64,000 bases of DNA from Acidobacteriota bacterium (GTDB lineage Bacteria; Acidobacteriota; Aminicenantia; Aminicenantales; Saccharicenantaceae). The stretch is taken from contig JBDKSB010000001.1 of assembly GCA_039683095.1 (NCBI GenBank), forward strand, positions 248,001 through 312,000, given 5' to 3'. A program made the translations under genes and the position numbers. Under the pieces are notes generated by a model, which saw nothing but the letters and a program-made list of their open reading frames with translations, made no database searches and had not been told where the DNA came from. Shown in pieces: positions 8,274 to 19,931 of this stretch (position 1 is its first letter; each line of letters begins with the position of its first letter).

Positions 8274-10457
8274 ATGAGGAAACGGATCTTCGGGGCTGTG
8301 CTGCGGTTGGCGCTGGCCTGGGCCGCCGTCCGGGCGGCCTCCCCCGCCGCGCCGGCCCGGACGGCCGGCGATCTCAAGTCGCCCCTCGAGATCCCCCGCC
8401 TGACCCGCGCTCCGAAGATCGACGGCGTCCTCGACAATCCCATCTGGGAGGCCGAGGGCCTGAAGATCGACGCTTTCGTCCAGCTCAGCCCCAAGGAGAA
8501 CGGGACGCCGACCGAGAGGACCGCGGCCTATCTCGGCCACGACGAGAAGAACCTCTATATCGCCATACGGGCTTTCGATTCCCAGTCTTCCAGGATCCGC
8601 TGCTCGATCACCAAGCGCGACGGCTGCCTGGAGGACGACTGGGTCATGGTCATGCTCGACACCTTCAACGAGAAGCGGCGGGCCTTCACCTTCGCCGTCA
8701 ACCCGGCCGGCGTCCAGATGGACTTCATCCGGGTCGAGGAGGGCGGCAACGACAACATGGACGACAGCTGGGACACCGTTTTCGCCTCCGGCGGCTCGAT
8801 CGACGGGGAGGGCTACACGGTCGAGATGGCCATCCCCTTCAAGAGCCTGCGCTTCCCGAACGAGGACCTCAAAGCCTGGAACCTGGTCTTTGCCCGCAAC
8901 CTGCCGCGAACGGGCGAGGTCATCGTGCATCCGACGGTTTCGCGCGACATCCCCGGCCTGCTGTCCAACGGCCGGCCGTTCCTGATGCGCGGGGCCGTCG
9001 AGCGCAGCCGCAACGTCGAGGTCATGCCCTTCGTGACCTCGCTCGGGCGGGGCGGGCCGGCGGCCGAGGGGAAGGCGTTCGACTTTCAGCCGGGCGCCAA
9101 TTTCAAGCTCGGCCTGGCCTCGAACACGACCCTCGACCTGACGGCCAACCCCGATTTCAGCCAGATCGAGGCCGACGAGCCGCAGATCGACTACAACCTC
9201 CGCTACGCCCTGCGCTACAACGAGAAGCGGCCCTTCTTCCTCGAGGGCATGGAGATCTTCAACTCGCCGGCGATCGAGACGGTCTACACCCGCCAGATCA
9301 ACGACCCCAGCTTCGGGGCAAAGATCTCCGGCAAGAGCGGCCGGTTCGCCTACGGCCTGCTCTCGGCCTACGACATGCACCCGGCCGAGAGCCTCTGGGA
9401 GATACCGAACGGCGGGGGGGAGACTTCCGGGGCCAAGGCCTTTTCCAATGTCCTCCGGACCAAGGCGGACGTCGGCTCGGGCTCCTACATCGGCTTCACC
9501 CTGACCGACAAGGAGCTCGGCGGGGGCAGCTGGAGCCGCCTGGGTGGGATCGACGGCCAGCTCCGGTTCAAGGACCGGGTCTTTTTCAACTTCCAGGCCG
9601 TGGCCTCGAGCTCGAGCGCCGCCGGCGAGCGGACCTCGCTCGCGCCCGGCCTTTACGGCGACCTCTGCTACACGACCAGGCATTGGGACGTCGGCGGCTT
9701 CTACAAGGCGGTCCACCCCGACTTCCAGGCCTCGCTCGGCTTCGTCAACAGGACCGACTACCGGAGCGCCGGCGGCTACGCCTCCTACACCCTCTATCCC
9801 GACAAGAAATACCTCAACCAGGTCCGCTTCCGCGTCCAGGCGGGCGTGCGCGACGGCTACGCCGACAGCGTCACCCAGGACACCTGGATCCGGCCCCAGA
9901 TCCAATTCCGGCTGACCGAATTCAACCAGGTCTTTGTCCAATACGAGGCGGCGATGGAGCGGTTCGCTGGCGTCGAGTTCCGGAAGCAGAATCTCTCGAT
10001 CGAATCGCAGTTCACCTTCATCAGCTGGCTGCCCTTGTACTTCTCCTTCCAGACAGGCGACAGCATCAACTACGACCCCGACGACGCTTACCTCGGCGCC
10101 AGCAACACGTACGGCGTGTCGCTGACCATCAAGCCCAGCAAGCGGCTCCAGCTGGGGACCGACTTCAGCAAGCAGACGTTCTGGGACCGGGCCGACGGCT
10201 CCGGGAACTGGGACTACAACGTCGTCCGCGAGAAGGCGGCCTACCAGTTCAGCCGGACGCTGTCGTTCCGGGCCATCGTCGACTACAACTTCTTCTACGA
10301 GAAGGCCTTCGGCAGCCTCCTGGCCAGCTGGGTCCTGCGGCCGGGCACGGTCTTCTTCCTCGGCTTCGACAACAATTACCTCCGCACCTCGTCCGGCCGC
10401 TTCCTCCGCGAGAACTGGAACGTCTTCGTCAAGTTCTCCTACTGGTGGCGGCTGTAG
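8274..10457 (+). CDS. DUF5916 protein: CBM9-like domain plus outer-membrane barrel
   Basis: A 727-residue exported protein. After a signal peptide (cleavage near residue 25-30), residues about 40-215 match the family 9 carbohydrate-binding-like fold (APKIDGVLDNPIWEAE, then DDWVMVMLDTFNEKRRAFTF). From about residue 230 the DUF5916 signature appears (LTANPDFSQIEADE, then NEKRPFFLEGMEIF). The rest is barrel-like with alternating aromatic strands. AAGGAG lies 8 nt before the ATG. The family is widespread in Bacteroidota and Acidobacteriota and is thought to be an outer-membrane protein, but its role is not established. The single transcription unit is convergent with the next gene. Confidence 0.88.
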   Translation: MRKRIFGAVLRLALAWAAVRAASPAAPARTAGDLKSPLEIPRLTRAPKIDGVLDNPIWEAEGLKIDAFVQLSPKENGTPTERTAAYLGHDEKNLYIAIRAFDSQSSRIRCSITKRDGCLEDDWVMVMLDTFNEKRRAFTFAVNPAGVQMDFIRVEEGGNDNMDDSWDTVFASGGSIDGEGYTVEMAIPFKSLRFPNEDLKAWNLVFARNLPRTGEVIVHPTVSRDIPGLLSNGRPFLMRGAVERSRNVEVMPFVTSLGRGGPAAEGKAFDFQPGANFKLGLASNTTLDLTANPDFSQIEADEPQIDYNLRYALRYNEKRPFFLEGMEIFNSPAIETVYTRQINDPSFGAKISGKSGRFAYGLLSAYDMHPAESLWEIPNGGGETSGAKAFSNVLRTKADVGSGSYIGFTLTDKELGGGSWSRLGGIDGQLRFKDRVFFNFQAVASSSSAAGERTSLAPGLYGDLCYTTRHWDVGGFYKAVHPDFQASLGFVNRTDYRSAGGYASYTLYPDKKYLNQVRFRVQAGVRDGYADSVTQDTWIRPQIQFRLTEFNQVFVQYEAAMERFAGVEFRKQNLSIESQFTFISWLPLYFSFQTGDSINYDPDDAYLGASNTYGVSLTIKPSKRLQLGTDFSKQTFWDRADGSGNWDYNVVREKAAYQFSRTLSFRAIVDYNFFYEKAFGSLLASWVLRPGTVFFLGFDNNYLRTSSGRFLRENWNVFVKFSYWWRL

Positions 10458-10474
10458 GACGGCATCGGCGGCCT

Positions 10475-11851
10475 TCAGCGCTTCGCGATCCAGCCGGCGA
10501 TGTCGTCCACGACGTAGGGCGCGACGCTGCCGTGCTTCTCGATGTACTCCGCCGGCGTCAGGGCTCCCTCCCCCTCGTAGAAGAGATGATTGAGCTTGGG
10601 ATAGAGGCGGAACTCGACGTCCCGCCGCGAGCCCAGGGCGGCCTTCCAGTTGTCGAGGTCGGCCGTCTGGACCTGGTAATCGCGCTCGCCCTGGAGGATG
10701 AGCATGGGCGCCTTGACCGACCTGGCAAGCTCGGGCGGGTTGTAGCCGCGGAGGTCGAGCCAGTAGGCCGGCATGGCCCCCAGGAGCCTCGTGGTCGAGC
10801 CGCTGTCGGCCGCGGTGAGGGCCTTGATCCTGGCCGCCTGGGCCTTGAGGCCCTCGAGCCTTTTCCTGTCGTCGTCGGACAGGGAGCTCCCGGCCAGGCC
10901 GTAAAGGTAAGTCATCTGGCGGATCATCGTGTCCTCGATCGGCCGCGTCAGGCCGGCCAGGATGATGAACCCGGCCGGCTTCAGCGGCCGGCCGGCCAGG
11001 GCGATCCTCGGCATCAGGTATCCGCCCAGGCTGTGCCCCAGGATGAACACCCGCCGGCCGTCGAGCCCCGGCGTCTTGCGGAGCAGGGCCGCGGCGGCCA
11101 GCGCGTCGTCGACGGTCTCTTCCTTCACGGTCATTGCCGCCTCGATCCTGGGATCGGCCACGATCCTCTTCCCGTGGACCTTGCTGCGCTTGTCGTAGCG
11201 GAGGACGGCGATGCCGCGCGAGGCCAGCCCCCAGGCCAGGTCCTTGAAGAGCTTGTTGGGGCCGAGCGTCTCGTCCCGGTCGTTGGGCCCGGAGCCGTGG
11301 ACGAGCACGATGGCGGGGAAGGGGCCGGCGCCTTTCGGCCTGGTCAGCGTCCCCGGCAGGGCCCACTCGCCCGAGCCGACCGTGACCTCGGTCTCTTCGA
11401 ATCTGGCCGGATCGGCGTAGGCCGGCGGCTCGTATTTCACCGGCGGCGCCGGCGGCGCGAACTGCAGGCCGGCGATCCGGCCGTCCTTATTGAAAACGAC
11501 CCGCGCGTCGATCCGGGCCTTTTCGAACTCGCAGGCGACGAAGACGATCTCGTAGCCCTGTTGCTCTTCGCGGCGCGCCGGGCCCTGCTGCTTGAACGCC
11601 CCGAGCTGGGCCGGCAGCTGCCTGGCCCACATCGTCTCGAGCTTGTCCGGTCCCAGGGCCTTGAGCATGGTCGCGTCGAAGTCGCGGGCGGCCAGGGCGA
11701 AGTCGCCCTTCTCCATGGCCGCCAGGAACTCCCGGGCCTTGACCGTGAGCGCGTCCTCGGCCGGGGCGGGCGCCTGAGCCGGGCGAACGGGGGAGGCCAT
11801 CGCGGCGGCGACGGATCCCAGGATAATGAACAGGAAGCAGGCTTTTTTCAT
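10475..11851 (-). CDS. Exported alpha/beta hydrolase with DUF3887 domain
   Basis: A 458-residue protein. A signal peptide (MKKACFLFIILGSVAAAMAS) leads into a DUF3887-like domain (about 33-130) and a Ser hydrolase (about 150-458). The oxyanion region is His-Gly-Ser-Gly, the nucleophile elbow is Gly-His-Ser-Leu-Gly-Gly, the acid is in LILQGERDYQVQ and the His in LNHLFYEGEGAL. Homologues are dienelactone-hydrolase or prolyl-oligopeptidase-like esterases of uncertain substrate. The start at 11851 has GGAGG 9-10 nt upstream. An AT-rich TATACT lies farther up as a probable -10 box. It is convergent with the DUF5916 gene and divergent from mfd. Confidence 0.87.
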   Translation of the reverse strand: MKKACFLFIILGSVAAAMASPVRPAQAPAPAEDALTVKAREFLAAMEKGDFALAARDFDATMLKALGPDKLETMWARQLPAQLGAFKQQGPARREEQQGYEIVFVACEFEKARIDARVVFNKDGRIAGLQFAPPAPPVKYEPPAYADPARFEETEVTVGSGEWALPGTLTRPKGAGPFPAIVLVHGSGPNDRDETLGPNKLFKDLAWGLASRGIAVLRYDKRSKVHGKRIVADPRIEAAMTVKEETVDDALAAAALLRKTPGLDGRRVFILGHSLGGYLMPRIALAGRPLKPAGFIILAGLTRPIEDTMIRQMTYLYGLAGSSLSDDDRKRLEGLKAQAARIKALTAADSGSTTRLLGAMPAYWLDLRGYNPPELARSVKAPMLILQGERDYQVQTADLDNWKAALGSRRDVEFRLYPKLNHLFYEGEGALTPAEYIEKHGSVAPYVVDDIAGWIAKR

Positions 11852-12054
11852 CCAGACGATCCTCCTTTTGTGCGCAGACGACGTTGGTGTTCGAACGGGG
11901 GATGTCCCGCCAAAGCAGTATACTCCCTCCGGACTGCTCGTGAAAATGGAGGTCGGCAAAAGGCAGGTTTGACCCTTTCTGGCTTGGCCTTTCCGGGTCG
12001 CCCGCTCTTCGCAGCGGGGGCAGGCCCCGCCGGCGTTCATGGTAGAATAACCGG

Positions 12055-15477
<3,423 letters not shown>

Positions 15478-15503
15478 GATACAATGAATTGATACTAAAA
15501 AAG

Positions 15504-16520
15504 ATGTGCGCATACGGCAGGAGCGGTCGGAGCTGGTGGTCCCAGGGGGGGCGTCCGGTCTTCCAGGTCCTGGCCGCGCTGGGCGTCCTGGCCATCCTGG
15601 CCCTGTTCGCCTGCGGCCGCGACAAGGGCCGCTCGGCCGTCTCCAAGGTCGCCGGGCTCGTCCAGAGCAAGCTCAGGAGCAGCCAGGTCCTGCGGGTCGA
15701 AAAGAACGAGTACGGCAACGCCGATCTCCGGGCCTACCTCGAGGCCGCCGGGGCGGCCGCGCCGGGGCTCCCGGCCGAGTCCCTGAGCCGGCTCTTCGAC
15801 CGGTTCGTCGACGAGGCGATCCTGCTCGAAGCCGCCCGGCAGCGCGGCGTCTCCCTGAGCGAAGACGAAAAGAAGGAATACCTGGCCAAGCTGGCCATGG
15901 GCGTCCTGCCCGAGGCGGGGGCCGGGACGCGGGAGCCGGCGCCGGCCGGGCGCGCCTTCGACCGGCTCCTGATCGAGAAATACACCTACCTCGTCGTGCG
16001 CGACGTCCGGGTCGACCCGGCCGAGGTCCACGACTACTACGAGCAGCACAAGAAGGACTTCCTCCACCAGGGACGGGTCCAGGTCTCGCAGATCCTCGTC
16101 GACACCGAGCAGAAGGCGGTCTCGATCGTCCGGCGGCTCGAGGGGACGGGGGAGGACGAGTTCCGCAGGATCGCCCGGGCGGAATCGCTCGGCCCCGAGG
16201 CGGCCCGCGGCGGCGTCATGGGCGTCTTCGCCCAGGGCGACCTGCCCGCGGACATGGAGAAGGTCATCTTCGCGCTCGACGAGGGCCGGACCAGCCAGGT
16301 CGTCGAATCCTCCTACGGCTTCCACGTCTTCAGGCTGGACAAGAAGTATCCGCCCGCCCTCCAGGCCGAGGCCGAGGCGGCGACGGAGATCCAGCAGCGG
16401 ATCATGGCCCAGAAGATGAAGGACGCCCTGGCCGCCCACCTGGCCGGGCTCAAGGAAACGCTGAGCTGGGAGACGCATCCCGAGAATCTATTCTTCAAGT
16501 ACCAGAGGTCGGACGAATGA
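15504..16520 (+). CDS. PpiC/parvulin-type peptidyl-prolyl isomerase lipoprotein
   Basis: A 338-residue periplasmic folding factor. The N-terminal helix ends in a lipobox-like Leu-Phe-Ala-Cys, giving membrane anchoring as in PrsA. A SurA-N-like helical part follows, with FVDEAILLEAARQRGVSLSE at about 93-112. The parvulin rotamase domain spans about residues 185-285 (VQVSQILVDTEQ, GGVMGVFAQGDLP, SSYGFHVFRLDKK). The ATG at 15504 is preferred over a TTG at 15474 that lies inside the promoter. Its last codon overlaps the next start in an ATGA junction, so the two chaperones are translationally coupled. Confidence 0.87.
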   Translation: MCAYGRSGRSWWSQGGRPVFQVLAALGVLAILALFACGRDKGRSAVSKVAGLVQSKLRSSQVLRVEKNEYGNADLRAYLEAAGAAAPGLPAESLSRLFDRFVDEAILLEAARQRGVSLSEDEKKEYLAKLAMGVLPEAGAGTREPAPAGRAFDRLLIEKYTYLVVRDVRVDPAEVHDYYEQHKKDFLHQGRVQVSQILVDTEQKAVSIVRRLEGTGEDEFRRIARAESLGPEAARGGVMGVFAQGDLPADMEKVIFALDEGRTSQVVESSYGFHVFRLDKKYPPALQAEAEAATEIQQRIMAQKMKDALAAHLAGLKETLSWETHPENLFFKYQRSDE

Positions 16521-17494
16521 AAAAGATCATCGCAGGTCTGACGTTGGCGGTCGTCCTCGTCGCGGCGCCCGCGCTCTCCGCCCAGGAGGTCGTCGAGGAG
16601 ATCGTGGCCGTTGTCAACGACGACGTCATCACGCTGTCCGAATTCCGGGCCCAGTTCGAGATGGCCCAATCCGCCCTGCGGGCCCAGGTCCCCGAGGCGC
16701 AGCAGGCCCAGGCGGAGGAGGGCCTGCGCAAGGAGTTCCTCAACTCCCTGATCACCCAGATCCTGCTGCTGCAGAAGGCCAAGGAGCTCGGCCTGAACGT
16801 CCAGGAGCAGCTCAAGGCGGCCGTCGAGAGGATCAAGCAGGACAACAACATCACCTCGGACGCCGACCTGCGCCGGGCCCTCGAGCAGCAGGGCGTTTCC
16901 TACGAGGCCTGGCTCCGCCAATACGAGGAGAACATCCTGCGGGACGCCGTCGTTTACACGGAGGTCCGGCGATCCATCGCGCTCGGGGATTCTGAGGTCG
17001 TCCAGTACTACAAGAAGAACCCGGACGAGTTCACGGTGCCGACGGAGTACAAGCTCAACGCCATCTACCTCGCGGGCGAGGGCCGGACGGCCGAGGCGGC
17101 CGAGTCACAGAAAGCCGCGGTCGACGCCAAGCTCAGGTCGGGCGCGGCCTTCGCCGACGCCGCCACGGAGCTGTCCGACCCGCCGATGAAGGAGGCCAAG
17201 GGCGAGCTGGGGACGTTCAAGGCCGGCGAGCTCGAGCCGGCCCTCGAATCGGCCGTGGACAAGCTCAAGGCCGGCGAGACCAGCGGCTGGATCAACAGCA
17301 AGAACGGCTGGTACCTGCTCCAGCTCGTGGAGAAAAAGGACAGCCGCCTGAAGTCGTTCGAGGAATCCCGCAGCGAGGTCGAGCAGAAGCTCTTCGCCCA
17401 GAAGTCGTCCGTCAAGGAAGCGGCCTATCTCAAGGATCTCCGCGAGAAGAGCTACGTCAAGATTCTCAACGACCCGTTCGCTCCCGGCAAATAG
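16517..17494 (+). CDS. SurA-like periplasmic chaperone / peptidyl-prolyl isomerase
   Basis: A 325-residue protein with a cleavable signal peptide (Ala-Leu-Ser-Ala-Gln). Residues about 25-165 form a SurA N-terminal domain (EEIVAVVNDDVITLSEFRAQ). A single rotamase domain follows (about 175-275, ending NSKNGWYLLQLVEKKD). SurA of E. coli has two parvulin domains, so this is the shorter one-domain form. It overlaps the PpiC lipoprotein gene by 4 nt. The probable role is escort of outer-membrane barrels such as the TonB receptor and DUF5916 protein nearby (inferred). Confidence 0.88.
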   Translation: MKKIIAGLTLAVVLVAAPALSAQEVVEEIVAVVNDDVITLSEFRAQFEMAQSALRAQVPEAQQAQAEEGLRKEFLNSLITQILLLQKAKELGLNVQEQLKAAVERIKQDNNITSDADLRRALEQQGVSYEAWLRQYEENILRDAVVYTEVRRSIALGDSEVVQYYKKNPDEFTVPTEYKLNAIYLAGEGRTAEAAESQKAAVDAKLRSGAAFADAATELSDPPMKEAKGELGTFKAGELEPALESAVDKLKAGETSGWINSKNGWYLLQLVEKKDSRLKSFEESRSEVEQKLFAQKSSVKEAAYLKDLREKSYVKILNDPFAPGK

Positions 17495-17501
17495 CGGAGC
17501 C

Positions 17502-18059
17502 TTATCTTTCCTCGCAGACCAGCACGGCGGCGGCGACGGCCGTCGTCCACAGCCCCTTCTGGCCCCTCGCGCCCTGCGTGACGCTCCGCGTCTTGAGCGA
17601 CAGGCCGTTGGAGATCCGGAAGGTCCCGGCGGTCTTGGCCCGTCCTGGCGCCCGGAGCTTCTGCCCGAGCTTGGTGGCCAGCATCTCGGCGGCCAGGTAC
17701 TCGCAGTGGAGCGAGGTCTCCCGGGCTGACCTCCCGCTGTCGGAGTGTTCGGCGAGATAGCCGTAGCGCGACGGGTCGTCGGGCACGGCCATGCCGATCG
17801 AGGCCGTGACGAGCTCGCCCGGATCCTCGGTCGCGTTCTCGCTGAGGACGACGAACAGGATCTGGCCTTCCCTGAGCAGCTTCAGGCCCGCCGCCTTGCC
17901 GACGTAGCGGCAGTGGGGCGGGTAGATGCTCGAGACGCGGACGAGGTTGTACGGGGCGATGCCCGCTTCGCGCAGGGCCTTCTCGAAGCTGACGAGCTTC
18001 TCCCCGTGGCGGCCCAGGCCGCGGACGAGGAAAACCCTGGTCGGAACGAGCGCTCCCAT
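17502..18059 (-). CDS. pdaD: Pyruvoyl-dependent arginine decarboxylase
   Basis: A 185-residue proenzyme that decarboxylates arginine to agmatine for polyamine synthesis. The self-cleavage site is Val-Ser43-Ser44-Ile in RVSSIYPPHC. Serinolysis there makes the beta chain and a pyruvoyl group on the alpha chain. Family features visible include FVVLSENATEDPGELVTASI and the acidic patch that follows. Length matches the archaeal and chlamydial enzymes (about 165-195). It begins 1 nt after the upstream lipoprotein gene stops, so the two share a transcript. The only visible neighbour link is this lipoprotein; no agmatinase or spermidine synthase is in the window. Confidence 0.92.
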   Translation of the reverse strand: MGALVPTRVFLVRGLGRHGEKLVSFEKALREAGIAPYNLVRVSSIYPPHCRYVGKAAGLKLLREGQILFVVLSENATEDPGELVTASIGMAVPDDPSRYGYLAEHSDSGRSARETSLHCEYLAAEMLATKLGQKLRAPGRAKTAGTFRISNGLSLKTRSVTQGARGQKGLWTTAVAAAVLVCEER

Positions 18060-18060
18060 G

Positions 18061-18588
18061 TCACTTCTTCGGCTCGACGGGTTCCGGTTCCTTGAAGTCG
18101 ATGTCCCGGGAGACGTCGTAGACGCCGAGAAGGACAGGGGTCGACCCCTTGGAGATGGCGAACAGGCGGACGAAGGCCGGCTTCCATTCGGGGTTGTCGC
18201 GGATGCCGGCCAGGTTCTTGCCGTCGACGCCGAGGTTGCTCCTGAGGACGATCAGGTCGCTCGTGCCGCCGGGCGGGACGGCCTTGCCCCGGATGGCGGC
18301 CTTGAAGGAATCGCCGAAGTTCTCCGGATCGCCCTTGAACTGATAGACGGCGTTGAAGTTGACGTAGGTCATGGGCTTCTGGCCGATGTTCTTGACGCGG
18401 AACGTGATCTGGGGGACGAGGATGAGCCTCGGCGGCCAGGGCTGGTAATATTTCGAGACCCAGGCGGACGAATAGTCGACGATCTCGATCGAGCTCTTCA
18501 GCTCCTCGCTCGACGTCGTCTTGCAGGCCGGCAGGGCCGTCAGGGCCAGGGCCGCGAGGACGAGGATGGACGGGGCTATTCTCTTCAT
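18061..18588 (-). CDS. Small lipoprotein, function unknown, cotranscribed with pdaD
   Basis: A 175-residue protein. The signal peptide ends in Leu-Pro-Ala-Cys (lipid anchor). The mature part resembles a small Ig-like beta domain: FRVKNIGQKPMTYVNFNAVY and VPPGGTSDLIVLRSN are the kind of strand pattern seen in FxLYD/DUF4352-type envelope domains. I do not assign a function. The ATG at 18588 has AGGAGG at 6-nt spacing and a promoter at 18614-18642, so an in-frame upstream start inside the promoter is rejected. Confidence 0.75.
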   Translation of the reverse strand: MKRIAPSILVLAALALTALPACKTTSSEELKSSIEIVDYSSAWVSKYYQPWPPRLILVPQITFRVKNIGQKPMTYVNFNAVYQFKGDPENFGDSFKAAIRGKAVPPGGTSDLIVLRSNLGVDGKNLAGIRDNPEWKPAFVRLFAISKGSTPVLLGVYDVSRDIDFKEPEPVEPKK

Positions 18589-18613
18589 GAGGCTCCTCCT
18601 CTCTAACGACTGT

Positions 18614-18642
18614 ATATTAGCGGACCCGGGGCGATCACGCAA
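18614..18642 (-). promoter_or_regulatory. Promoter of the lipoprotein-pdaD pair
   Basis: TTGCGT (18637-18642, minus strand) and TAATAT (18614-18619) are 17 bp apart. Confidence 0.6.
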
Positions 18643-18665
18643 CAACGGGCCGGCCGGGGCCGGCC

Positions 18666-19925
18666 CTAGCGGACGAGCTTCGAGACGGGAACGAATTCGA
18701 GGCCGTAGGCGTCGACGAGGTACAGGCTCGACTTGAGGACGGCCAGGGTTTCGGGAAAGGGATGGCAGATGCCGACCGCCCGGCCCTTCTTGCGGGCCTT
18801 CTGGAGCAGCTCGACGAGCCGGCCGCGGATGCGGCCGCGGTCCTCGTCGGCGTCAAGGAAGACATCCCGCTGGGCCGCCGGGATGCCCATCCGGCGCGCT
18901 TCTTCCAGGGCCACGGTCTTGGCCGTCGTCCGGCTGTCGACGAAGAACAGCCCGCGCTCCCTGATCGGCTTCAGGACCGCCCGCATCAGGTCCCGCTCGG
19001 CCGTGAAGCGCGAGCCCATGTGATTGTTCGTGCCCGCGGCGAAAGGGACGCGGTCGCAGCAGGCCTCGAAGGCGGCGACGATCGCGGGCTCGGTCATCAT
19101 GGCCATGATCAGGCCCTCGGTATTGGCCATGGCCTCGTGGTTGTTGACCGACTCGAGCGGGAGGTGGAGCAGGACCTCGAGGCCCTTCTCGTGGGCCATC
19201 CGGGCCGTCTCGCCGGCCTGGGCCCCGTAGGGGAGGACCGAGATCGTGATCGGCCGCCCCAGGGCCGCGAGCTCGTCCAGCGTCTCAAGGCTGTTGCCCA
19301 TGTCGTCCATGATCAGGGCGACTTGGCCGCGCGGCGCGCGCTTCGCGGCCGGCTCTTTCGCGGCGGCCGGGACGGGCGGCGGTTGGGCCGGCGGTCCGGC
19401 CGGCAGGACGAAGGAGATGGCCGCCTCCTCCCTGGCCGGCCGGCGCAGGGTCCAGAGGATCTCCGTCCGGCCCTCGCCGGGGCTGCGCTTCTTGTCGAGG
19501 ACGCGGAGGCCCTGGGCCCCGAGGGCCTTTTCGACAGCGGGGCCGAGCGACTCGTAGAGCTCGGCCGGGATCTCGACCTCGAAGAGCGGCCGGCCCTTGG
19601 GCCCCTTGAGCTGCAGGACCGAATCATCGGACACGCCCGCCGCGGCCAGCGTCGCGGCGATGACCTCGTCGAGGGCCCGGACCGCGACCGGGCCGGGCGC
19701 GGGGGCCTTAACGGCCTTGCCGGCCGCCTCCCGGGCGGGCCCCGCGCCGCTGCGCGCGGCGGCCGCCCCGGCCGGGCCGCCGAAGAGGTAGGAACGATCG
19801 CCCCGGCGGGAGTTCAGGTAATCGAGCGAGATCGTCGCGGCGAGCGCCGCCCCCGCCAGGACGGCCGTGAGCAGGGTGAAGGCCGGCCAGGCTTGGCGAC
19901 CTTTGGGCAGTAGCCTCTTCGTCAT
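18666..19925 (-). CDS. Divergent polysaccharide deacetylase (YibQ type)
   Basis: A 419-residue membrane-anchored protein. One helix (about 14-33) is followed by a low-complexity linker and then the divergent deacetylase domain (about 200-419). It starts GQVALIMDDMGNSLETLDEL, with the paired Asp. Later come EVLLHLPLES, FAAGTNNHMGSRFT with the expected His, and GRAVGICHPFPETLAVL. The family (PF04748) usually sits beside envC, as here, and is thought to act on peptidoglycan or another glycan in the periplasm. It is the last gene of an envC / S41-like / yibQ-like operon, 6 nt after the preceding stop. Confidence 0.88.
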   Translation of the reverse strand: MTKRLLPKGRQAWPAFTLLTAVLAGAALAATISLDYLNSRRGDRSYLFGGPAGAAAARSGAGPAREAAGKAVKAPAPGPVAVRALDEVIAATLAAAGVSDDSVLQLKGPKGRPLFEVEIPAELYESLGPAVEKALGAQGLRVLDKKRSPGEGRTEILWTLRRPAREEAAISFVLPAGPPAQPPPVPAAAKEPAAKRAPRGQVALIMDDMGNSLETLDELAALGRPITISVLPYGAQAGETARMAHEKGLEVLLHLPLESVNNHEAMANTEGLIMAMMTEPAIVAAFEACCDRVPFAAGTNNHMGSRFTAERDLMRAVLKPIRERGLFFVDSRTTAKTVALEEARRMGIPAAQRDVFLDADEDRGRIRGRLVELLQKARKKGRAVGICHPFPETLAVLKSSLYLVDAYGLEFVPVSKLVR

Positions 19926-19931
19926 CCGTCG

